This document shows, in pieces, positions 55,679 to 63,722 of a stretch of DNA of 64,000 nt. Below the pieces are notes generated by a model, which had not been told where the DNA came from, did not search any database, and worked only from the letters and a program-made list of their open reading frames with translations. The stretch is from contig CAVVSK010000002.1 of the NCBI GenBank assembly GCA_963750965.1, positions 1 through 64,000 of the forward strand. The letters are read 5' to 3'. Each line of letters starts with the position of its first letter. The first letter of the stretch is position 1. The translations under genes were made by a program, and so were the position numbers. Source of the stretch: CANKHA01 sp963750965. Lineage in GTDB: Bacteria; Pseudomonadota; Alphaproteobacteria; Rhizobiales; Xanthobacteraceae.

Positions 55679-57113
55679 GGACTTGGGCTTTCTGTTTGTT
55701 CGTCGTTTTGAGGGATGGGTTGAGAGAGCAATTCGCTGAGCCGGGCGGTGGTCGACGCAGCATCGAGAGTCATGATGGTGTCGTAGGCCTGTGTGGCCCA
55801 CGCCTCGCCGCATACCGGCGTGACGATGCGATGGAATTTCGCGACTGACCTCGTCATCGGTCAGTGGGTCCTTGTCGCTGCCTTTTGCGTAATCGACGGT
55901 TTCCTCAAGCTTGCTGCCGTCGCGCAGAGTCACGGACACGCTCACCTTGTGGCGGCCGCGACGGGCCGAGCGCATCGAATCCGGATCCTGTTCGACGTGC
56001 ACGCGGCGGGCGAAAGCGCAATGACATCCTGCGCCGACGATGCGCTCGAGGCGTGAACTGCTCGACAAAGGCGTCGCCGTCGATAAGCGTGACGGACAGG
56101 CAGTAAGGCAAGTTCATCTGCGCCGTCGTGATGCTGCGCGGCTCATAGGGCCAGCCGACGTGAAGCAGGGTGGCCTTGGTGGTGCGCACATCGATCCGCT
56201 CGATGGCGTCGGGGTCGATGCGCTTCTTTTTCAGCATCCGCTTCGCTGCTTCCACCGATGTGTGGCAGCTGCCGCAGCAGGAATAGATCTTGAACCCCAT
56301 CTTCTCGGTCTCGAATACAGTTCCGAGGCCTTGGGTGAGCACGCCGGGTTTCGGCTCGTCGCTCAGGGTCGTGCAGTATCCGCCGTACTCCACCTCGAAG
56401 ACATTCTCGATGCCGGTGAATCCGACGCGCGGCAAGCTCGGCGCCGTAGACGCCCGATTGGGACGCCCGTCCCGCATGCATGCGTTTCACCATCGATTCG
56501 AATTGTGCGGCCATGAGGCCTGCAGCCTGGGTCGCGCCGATGCTGATGGCATGCTCCATTTGCTCGGCATTGAGACCGAGCACACGGCCTGCCGCGGCGG
56601 CGGCTGTGACGGCGCCGTTCGTCCCAGTGGGATGAAAGCCACGAACGAGATGGCTGGTGCCGACGCTCATGCCTACGCGTGCACCGACCTCAATGCCGGC
56701 GATGCATGCCGTGAGAAATTCCTTTCCGCTGATACCGCCCCGTCGATTCCGCGATCGCGAGCGCGGCGGGCAACCCCGCGCTGCTCGGATGCAGGATCGA
56801 GGTTTTATGCAGGTCGTCGAGCTCAAAACTATGAATCAGCGTCCCGTTGACCAGCGCGGCCAAGCGATGCCGGGACGCGGTCGCCGCGGCCCCAGATATG
56901 CGCCTGCGGCTTGCCGCCCTGCTCGGCTACATAATCACCCAGGATTTTTCCCCACGGCAACGTCGTCGCAAACATGGCGCAGCCGACCGCGTCCAGCACG
57001 CAAAGCTTGATCCGTGCCATCGCGGCTGCCGGTACGGCCGCCGCAGACAGTCCGCTCGCAAAGGCGGCGAGTTGCGTGGAGGGCCCATTGCCTTTTTTCG
57101 GATGCGCACTCAT
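55654..57113 (-). pseudogene. MmgE/PrpD family protein 9, about five frameshifts
   Basis: A sixth-subfamily MmgE/PrpD of about 485 residues without a twin in the window. ATG at 57113 ('MSAHPKKGNGPSTQL'). Slips, each best read as one added base, lie near 56860, 56744, 56432, 56045 and 55843. Reassembled motifs: 'LVNGTLIHSFELDDLHKTS', 'HPSSAGLPAALAIAESTG', 'GFHPTGTNGAVTAAAAAGRV', 'KIYSCCGSCHTSVEAAKRML'. Its 3' end overlaps the start of copy 8 by 25 bases, and its ATG overlaps the stop of a PEP-mutase-like relic. Confidence 0.8.
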
Positions 57114-57273
57114 TGGCCGCCCTCCGCGCTTGCAGCGTCGAATCCCGCGGGCTCGACGAGCTTTGCGGAAATCGGATCAACAATCCGGGGGCGCGGATGA
57201 GGCGATCCGATCTGATCAGATCGCGGAATTTTTTGCGCGTTGCATTGACCGCAATACTTTGGATCACTGACAT
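57110..57273 (-). pseudogene. 54-residue relic of a PEP-mutase/isocitrate-lyase protein
   Basis: From ATG at 57273: 'KKFRDLIRSDRLIRAPG' then, after one missing base near 57190, 'VDPISAKLVEPAGFD' and 'AASAEGGQ' stop. This is the N-terminus of the PEPM/ICL superfamily (2-methylisocitrate lyase, dimethylmalate lyase, oxaloacetate decarboxylase), which typically reads xLRxLL..APGxYDPLSAxLxExAGF. The catalytic barrel is absent. The stop overlaps the start of MmgE/PrpD 9 by ATGA. So a lyase gene was cut down to a coupling ORF, or recently deleted. Confidence 0.72.
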
Positions 57274-57277
57274 TACA

Positions 57278-57941
57278 TCAACCCTCAGCCTGAAGTGTGT
57301 TGAGGATGTTTTCTGCCGATGACTTCAAGTGCTTCCGCATTTTGTCCTCCGCCGCCTGTGGATTACGGCTACTAAGGGCTTCGAAGATTGCCACGTGCTC
57401 GCGATAGGCCGCCGGTGCGCGATGGGCGCGCGCGCCCGACATCAGACGTACAAGCCTGAGCTGGCGATACATACCGGTCATCACCTGCAGCACTTTGCCG
57501 TTGCCAGAGGCATGAATAACGGTCTGATGGAAGTCGATATCGTGATGCGGATAACCGGCGTTACGGTTTCGGGCGAGTAAGCTTGCCGATCCTTTCGAGG
57601 CCGTCGGAAAGGTGTTTGAGCTCGCGTTCAGAGATGAACTCCGCCGCGAGTCGGGCTGCGAGACATTCAAGCTCTTCGCGAACTTGGAGAAGATCGATGA
57701 TATCTTGCCGCGACGGCTTGATGACGTAGGTACCGCGTCTTGGGATCGTCTCAGCCAACCCTTCGAAATGCAGCCGGCGGAGCGCCTCGCGGAGTGGCGC
57801 GCGGCTGACCGAGAGCTTTTCGGCAATATCGTTCTCAAGTAGCCGCCCACCCAATTTTATCTGTCCCGATAGGATCGCGTCTTCCAACGCGAGGTATACG
57901 CGGTCGGCCAGTGATGAATCGTTTTCAAGCCTAATGTCCAT
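57278..57941 (-). pseudogene. GntR/FCD-family regulator, one frameshift
   Basis: A transcription factor of about 221 residues: winged helix 'LENDIAEKLSVSRAPLREAL' with 'RRLHFEGLAETIPRRGTYVI', then an FCD effector domain. After 'LERIGK' an added base near 57578 shifts to 'LLARNRNAGYPHHDIDFHQT', where the metal-binding Asp/His of FCD domains lie, and on to 'MRKHLKSSAENIL'. A paralogue is at 61591 with matching segments. Probably controls the block B genes in response to a carboxylate. Confidence 0.85.
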
Positions 57942-57959
57942 TTCTTGGTTTTCTCGTCC

Positions 57960-58780
57960 CTAATGGACTAGGATCTTGCTGAGGAATTGTTTGGTTCGGC
58001 GTCGCGCGGATTCTTGAAGAAGACCGCCGGTTCTCCTTCTTCGACGATACGGCCCGCATCCATGAACACGACGCGGTTCGCCACCCCGCGCGCAAAGCCC
58101 ATTTCGTGAGTGACGACGACCATCGTCATGCCTTCGCGTGCCAGGCCGATCATGACGTCAAGTACTTCCTGGATCATCTCAGGATCGAGCGCCGAGGTCG
58201 GCTCATCGAACAGAATCATTTTTGGCTGCATCGCTAGCGCACGCGCAATGGCGACACGCTGCTGCTGACCGCCAGAAAGCTGTGCGGGATAGAACAGCTC
58301 CTTCTCGAGAATGCCGACCTTCTTCAACAGCGTGCGGGCAAGCTCCCTTGCCTGCTGCTTGGGCATGCCACGTACCAGAACCGGCGCCAGCGTGATGTTC
58401 TGCGAGACAGTGAGATGCGGATAAAGATTGAATTGCTGGAACACCATCCCGATTTCGGCGCGCAAGCGCGTTATCGCACGCTGATCTGTGTTCAGATTGA
58501 CGCCGTCCACAACGATCTCGCCACCGGAGATCGGCTCCAGCTTGTTGATGCAACGTAGAAGCGTGCTTTTGCCTGAGCCGCTGGGGCCGCAAATGACCAC
58601 GACCTCGCCGCGGGCGATATCGAGGTTGACATCCTTCAGCACCTGCAATGTGCCGAAGAACTTGTTTACGGCGCGAAATGTCACCATCGATGAGCTTTCT
58701 TGCGGCCTCACGTCGACCTCGCTGTCGGCTTCCGGGAGCTTCTGAAACGTCGAATGCATGAACGATCCCATTATTGACAT
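57960..58780 (-). pseudogene. polar amino acid ABC transporter ATPase, slip near the end
   Basis: ATPase of about 273 residues: Walker A 'CGPSGSGKSTLLRCINKLEP', signature 'LSGGQQQRVAIA', Walker B 'MILFDEPTSALDPE', H-loop 'VVTHEMGFARG'. All catalytic parts are in one frame from 58780; only the last 14 codons are off. One missing C near 57999 would turn the tail from 'AEPNNSSARS' into the family-like 'RTKQFLSKILVH', so I extend the gene to 57960. Energises the permeases at 51-53 kb although 5 kb away. A later ATG at 58759 is possible. Confidence 0.88.
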
Positions 58781-59969
58781 ACGCGCATCGCCGTTCCGTC
58801 GACGCCGCTATCTCCGACTGGAAAATAGTGTCGGATAACCATCTGTCCGGTGAACGGCGACATCATCACGCCGGCATTGCCGTGACCGGCGGCGATGAAC
58901 GAAATTCGAGAGCTCCGGCGCAAAACCGATGGCCGGCAGGTTGCTGGGCGTGCAGGGTTCAAGACCTGCCCATCCTCGCAGGATGCGCAGCGACGAAAAC
59001 GACGGAATGATTTCCGCGATGTTGCGCATCATCGTCGCGATGGTGACCGGATCTGACATTGCGCGTCGGGCCGACGAAACCGAACCCACCGCAGAAGAGG
59101 ACGTTGCCGTTAGCCGTCTGCGTGAATGACGACAGCTGCCACGGGTTTTCAAGTTCGGCGTGCTGCCGCGTTTCGTCGGCAGGCATATCCTCGAATTCGA
59201 GGGAAACGGGATCGAGCCCGGCGACAACATTCGCCCCTGCATAGATCGTGTTGCGCAGGGTTCCCGAGGGCAAAGCTTCGCTGACGATCATTTGCGCACG
59301 TTTGGGCATGATTTCGAGTCGCGTGCCGCAAAGGGCAGCCACCTGCTCCGCTGCGGCGCCGGCAGCATTGATCACAAGCCCGGCGGTATACGATCCGGCG
59401 GTCGTAACCACTTCGATAATCGTGTCTTCCGCGGCGCTTCAGTTCAGTCACGCGTGCGGGAATGGTGATTTCGGCGCCATTTTTGCGTGCCGCACGGAGA
59501 TATCCAAACGCAAGTTGGATCGGATTGACCGCTCCCTGGTCAGGGGTGATCAAGGCCCGAGCGATGCGCGGCGAAAGCAGGGGCTCGGCTTCAAGTGCAT
59601 CATTACGATCAAGCCATTCGATGCGAAGCCCCTCCCCGCGCCGCTTTTCAGCGAAGCGCTTGAGCAGATCCACATGGCTTTCGTCCATGAACCACCATGA
59701 GCCCAGGCCGCCGGCAGAATTCGATCGAGCCGCCAAGTTCTTCCACAAGATCCGGGAAACATCGCGAAACTTTTCACCACGATGTCCGTAACCGGGCCGG
59801 ATTTGCGCTTGGCGACGCTACCAACCAAGCCTTCGGCCGCTCCGGTGGCGCCCGAAGCAACGCCGTGCAGCCTCTACGACTTGGACCGAGAGCCCGCGCT
59901 TGGCCAATGATGTGCGACCGAGGCGCCTATCGCGCCAGCGCCTATAACAATGGCATCAGGCCGCAGCAT
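58771..59969 (-). pseudogene. FAD-dependent oxidase subunit (DAO family, OoxB/HcnC type), several frameshifts
   Basis: About 400 residues in at least five pieces. N-terminal 'PDAIVIGAGAIGASVAHH' from ATG at 59969; then 'GSVAKRKSGPVTDIVVKSFA', 'WWFMDESHVDLLKRFAEKRR', 'ALITPDQGAVNPIQLAFGYL', 'AGLVINAAGAAAEQVAALCG', 'FTQTANGNVLFCGGFGFVGP', and finally 'AAGHGNAGVMMSPFTGQMV'. All FAD contacts of DAO proteins are present. Likely third subunit of the opine-type oxidase whose other two subunits lie at 43-44.8 kb. Its end overlaps the ATPase start. Confidence 0.75.
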
Positions 59970-59993
59970 GACGCCCTCTTGCCGACCGCTACC

Positions 59994-61411
59994 TCAACCC
60001 GCAGTGCTTCCATCAGCGATGCGATGGATGTGGCTCGCGGTCGAGCCGGATACCGCTTCGAAAACCCGATCGATCTGTCCGGCAGACAAGAGATGCCTTG
60101 ACGTCAGCTTGCGGAATTTGGCTTCGATTTCCGACGCGCTCATAGGGTTTTCGAAATGCCCTTTGGCGCCGAAAATCTCCGCCTGGTGTTTTTCGCCTGT
60201 GACCGTTTCGATTTCGACCCGGGTCGGCATCTTGCTCGGATAAAGCGCTTGGAATTTCGGGTCCCTGACCAGTTCGACCTTTTCCGCCATCGCGGCCACT
60301 CGCGGATCCCCGATCGTCTCCATGTCGTAACTGCGCGGATCGCCGAGATCGTGGAACCAGGTCGCATGCCGCCGTGAAAACCACGCTGTATTGCGCCGAC
60401 ATCACCGCTGGCCATTGCCGCGCGCTGTTCTGCTTGATGACCTTGTCGTAGGTGTGGATCACGATCCGCTTGATCTGCTCTGGCTTCAGCCCGGTTTTCG
60501 TGCGGAGCGACGCTAATGCAATCGATTGTACCGTGCTGATCGCTGCAGCAGGCGTAGGGTTTGACGGTGATTTCCTCAATTGCGAAGCGCTTGCCGAGAT
60601 CGACACGAGCCGTCCAGCTCCGGTGCCGACGAGAACGTCTTGCAATAGCCATACATCCCCTCAAGCACAGTGTGCGGTCCGGTAAATCCTTCGGCGGCAA
60701 GTGACGCCGCCAGCACCCCGCCTTCCGCGGCGCGGCCGGCATGCAGACGCTTCACCATTCCGCCACTCTGGCTGAATTCCATGATGCCGCTGGCAAGCGA
60801 GCCGGCGACGCCAAAAGCATCGGCGGTGCTCACCGTGTCGAGTTTCAGAAGGCTCGCCGCGGAGGCGGCGGCCCCAAAAACACCATTGGTGCCGGTAGAA
60901 TGAAACCCGCCCATCATATGGGCGAGCGCGCCAACTCCAAGTCCCGACGCGCGCGATCAACTCATAGCCGACGATAATGGACGTCAGCAGATCAGCGCCT
61001 GAACGCATTGACGTCTTCACAAACAGCAAGTGCAGCCGGCACGACCACGGTGCCGGGATGAAGCAAGCGACTCATCGTGAACATCGTCTAGCTCAAATGC
61101 GTGTCCCGCGGTCCCATTGACCAATGCGGCAAGGCCAGCGGAAGCGCGCCAGCGAGCGCCAAGGATGGATGACTTGTTATTTGTCGGCGCCGCTGGCCGT
61201 CTTTTCGGCATAGCTGCGCGGCCATTTGAGACCACGGCCGAGTGGAGCCGAAAATCGTCACGCCAATGGTATCAAGAAGATAGTTTTGGCGAGTGGATAA
61301 AGCGATGCGGGAAGCGTGCCGGGCTCGGCCTTACTCGCGAATTCCGCCAAGCTGCATCGTCGAACCCGGCATCATCACCGCCCCCTGTCTTTTGTCGACA
61401 ATATCCGCCAT
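59994..61411 (-). pseudogene. MmgE/PrpD family protein 10, many frameshifts
   Basis: About 470 residues, counterpart of copy 5, in at least eight pieces; slips near 61347, 61272, 61215, 61065, 61015, 60950 and in 60360-60620. Motifs: 'EFASKAEPGTLPASLYPLAK', 'LVNGTAGHAFELDDVHDES', 'GGFHSTGTNGVFGAA', 'SGGMVKRLHAGRAAEGGVLA', 'MYGYCKTFSSAPE', 'HFENPMSASEIEAKFRKL'. Start ATG at 61411. Indels are single bases and sequence between them is well kept. Confidence 0.75.
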
Positions 61412-61590
61412 GGGGGTGATGTCAATAGGGGCAAGCGCGTAAATTCGACTGACGCAAAGTAGGCATGCGCACGCGGATTCGCGCCCGGGCGCGACTTCGC
61501 GCTTAACGCGCTGTGGCCAGGTAATAAGTGGCGATGCTAAACAACGTGGCGGCCGCGCTTATAACGTCGCGCGTGAGGCTGCATCAGTCC
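61412..61590. promoter_or_regulatory. spacer between GntR 2 and MmgE/PrpD 10
   Basis: The largest gap in the block B train (179 bases). It contains the perfect palindrome CGCGCCCGGGCGCG and a nearby GCGCGACTTCGCGC hairpin; on the minus strand no T run follows them. It could hold a promoter for the long gene train or an operator of the GntR proteins. Confidence 0.35.
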
Positions 61591-62252
61591 TTAAGCCGGA
61601 CCAGAGATGCTCTTCGCGATTGCACGCAAATGCTTGCGCATTGCTTTTTCCGCTGCGTCCGGGTTGCCCGCTTCAGGGCCGCGATAATTGTCACATGCTC
61701 GGCGTGAGTCTGCGATGCCTTTCCGACGCCGGATATCAGACGCACTATCCTCAGGCTTCTATGTACGGAAGACATAATCTGGACGAGCTTGGCATTGCCG
61801 GAGGCTTGCACCATCAACTGGTGGAAATCGATGTCGTGAGCCGGATAGCCCGCTTTGGGGTTTTTCGCGATGAAGTTTCCGATGCGCGTCACACCTGTGG
61901 AAAGGTGCTCGAGCTCATCCGGCTTCATATTTTTTGCCGCCAACCGCGTTGCCAGGCATTCGAGTTGCTCGCGGATTTGAAGCAGATCGATCACATCCTT
62001 GCGCGAGGGTTTGATTACGTAAGTGCCCTCGCCTCGGCAGGGTCTCGGCCAGTCCCTCGAAATGCAGTCGGCGCAACGCTTCTCGCAACGGGGCTCGGCT
62101 GACTGAAAGTGCTCCGAAAGGTCGTTCTCAAGCAGCCGCTCGCCGAGCGCGATCTGACCCGACAGGATCGCATTCTCAATGGCGAGATAGACCCGATCCG
62201 TGAGCGATAGGTCGTCTTTGAGTTTGAGTTCGACTGCTAAGTCCATCGCCAC
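61591..62252 (-). pseudogene. GntR/FCD-family regulator 2, frameshifted
   Basis: Paralogue of the regulator at 57278. 'DLSLTDRVYLAIENAILSGQ' and 'LLENDLSEHFQS' are in frame; a missing base near 62103 and an added base near 62037 enclose the recognition helix, which reads 'SRAPLREALRRLHFEGLAE' in the middle frame; 'GTYVIKPSRKDVIDLLQIRE' and the FCD 'AGYPAHDIDFHQLMVQASGN' follow. A third slip near 61665 restores the tail 'NPDAAEKAMRKHLRAIAK'. First gene of the leftward train, so probably the regulator of it. Confidence 0.82.
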
Positions 62253-62562
62253 TGACGATTACCATCCTCAAAATGACACAGCTATGAGATTCAGGACTGC
62301 CGCTACGGAGACGACCGCCGGCACCTTTTAAGCGCGTCTACAAAGATAGCAAACGGTCGCAACGTTTTTCATTATAATCCTAACATTTCAACGGCTTACA
62401 ACAAGGCACGCTATCGGTCGTGAGTTTACTGATCTAGCAGCGACAATTTGCCTTCGAAGGAGGCGAATAATTTTTATGGAACGCTAGACGACACCACCGA
62501 ATCGTAGGTCGCCACTTCCGCAATTCCGTAATGTGTCATTATGCGAATCTAGCCGTCGTACC
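62253..62562. other. gene-free region upstream of GntR 2
   Basis: About 310 bases without a credible gene. On the minus strand there is a TATAAT (62371-62376) with TTGTAA 19 bases before it, a possible though long-spaced promoter for the leftward train. Nothing else stands out. Confidence 0.4.
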
Positions 62563-62874
62563 TCACCGCAGCGCCTTGCGCCAGCCGGCGGCACGCGCGG
62601 CTTCCTCCGAGCAAAACCATCGCTCCCCTTTGAACAAGTTGATGCGGGTTGCCCAGTAATATTCCTGGCCATGGACGTGGTAGATCTGCTCGCCCGTGTT
62701 GTAACTTATGTTGCCCTTTATGCCGCAGCCGACCAGCAAAGGCCCGATCTCAAAAGCAGCAACCAAAACGGCAATAACGACCAAGCCTCGAAGCATCAAG
62801 CCGGAGGAGCTTGGTGGCCGGTGGTAGTTACGAGACGAAGGCGGCCGATGCCGGTATTTAACGTCTCTCCGCAT
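62563..62874 (-). CDS. small membrane-anchored protein with a sunset-type domain
   Basis: About 103 residues: a basic N-terminus, one membrane span ('LMLRGLVVIAVLVAAFEIG'), then a compact domain 'CGIKGNISYNTGEQIYHVHG', 'YYWATRINLFKGERWFCSEE' and 'AARAAGWRKAL'. This domain, which RefSeq calls sunset, is common in Hyphomicrobiales and also sits at the end of some nuclease-like proteins. Its function is not established. Start taken at 62874; seven more codons are open upstream. Confidence 0.75.
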   Translation of the reverse strand: MRRDVKYRHRPPSSRNYHRPPSSSGLMLRGLVVIAVLVAAFEIGPLLVGCGIKGNISYNTGEQIYHVHGQEYYWATRINLFKGERWFCSEEAARAAGWRKALR

Positions 62875-62935
62875 AGCGCTCCCCCTACGTGGCACCTTAA
62901 CGCATCGGAATCACCGGTCCTAGTATTCTCTGGGA

Positions 62936-63346
62936 TTGGTTAAACGGCTGACCGCCGGCGAAGAGCTTCGGCAAGACCGTTGGTTGCTGCTTCGAGCAAT
63001 TTCACTGCGGAGCTATGCAACTCACTTCATAGCAGGCATCTTGAATTTTCAGATCTCTGACGAGGGGAGCAAAGATATACTAAGCAAAATTGTCGCCGCC
63101 GGAGAAAATTCACCGCGAGTTGACATTGCGTTGCTCCGACAGAGGAATATTGGGATGAGCGGCAAGCGAATTGGTCCGACCTCAAAAGAAAATATTGCGA
63201 TCAACCTGATATTCGACTGGTTGGATGAGTATCGTTTCAATCGCACACCCCAGGAATATGCGGACATTGCAAAGCGTCTGCCGAAGCTTGAGGCGCTTCA
63301 TGCTTATGTGAACCAACGCCTAAGAGAGTATGCCGACGTGGGATAA
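62936..63346 (+). CDS. hypothetical protein
   Basis: A 136-residue ORF, no family recognised. Mixed charged composition, predicted helical, no signal peptide or membrane span; contains 'FIAGILNFQISDEGSKDILS' and 'YRFNRTPQEYADIAKRLPKL'. No strong ribosome site. Divergent from the sunset protein. Plausible but unproven gene. Confidence 0.5.
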   Translation: MVKRLTAGEELRQDRWLLLRAISLRSYATHFIAGILNFQISDEGSKDILSKIVAAGENSPRVDIALLRQRNIGMSGKRIGPTSKENIAINLIFDWLDEYRFNRTPQEYADIAKRLPKLEALHAYVNQRLREYADVG

Positions 63347-63456
63347 AGCATCTGCATAGTTTTGGGGAGAAATTTCGGAGTAGGAACGCACCACGGCCGC
63401 ACCGAAAGCCGCAACGGGAGCGATTTATCCAGATCACCGAATCGCAAGCAGAGCGA

Positions 63457-63702
63457 TTGATCAGGCTCGAGTCTGCATGCTGGCCGCTATTCACGATCCT
63501 GCTTTTCGAAAGCTTCCGACACCATGGGCGGGCGTTTATCCTCCCGGTCACCAAACTCGCCACCGTCAAAGGATTGAGCGGTAGAAACCTGCGTCGGTTG
63601 GTGGGCCGGTTGGAAGAGTCCGGCCTGATTTCAACGTGCCGAAAGGCGCATGCACCACCCACGATCACCGTCGTCCTGAGCCGGCCAAATTTGGCCGGCT
63701 AG
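63457..63702 (+). CDS. helix-turn-helix protein, start uncertain
   Basis: At least 81 residues with a winged-helix look: 'GRAFILPVTKLATVKGLSGR', 'NLRRLVGRLEESGLISTCRK' and a beta wing 'APPTITVVLS'. It resembles small Hyphomicrobiales HTH proteins found on accessory elements. The frame runs upstream through 'RFIQITESQAERLIRLESAC' without an ATG, so the true start may be a GTG/TTG or the N-terminus may be lost. The last codons lie in the palindrome at 63679. Confidence 0.5.
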   Translation: MIRLESACWPLFTILLFESFRHHGRAFILPVTKLATVKGLSGRNLRRLVGRLEESGLISTCRKAHAPPTITVVLSRPNLAG

Positions 63703-63722
63703 GCGGACATTTTTGGCCGGCT
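63679..63722. repeat. 22-base perfect palindrome plus direct repeat
   Basis: AGCCGGCCAAATTTGGCCGGCT (given here as two arms AGCCGGCC and GGCCGGCT around AAATTT) is a perfect palindrome spanning the end of the HTH gene. TTGGCCGGCT recurs at 63713-63722. It could be an operator for the HTH protein, a terminator or an element boundary. Confidence 0.6.
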
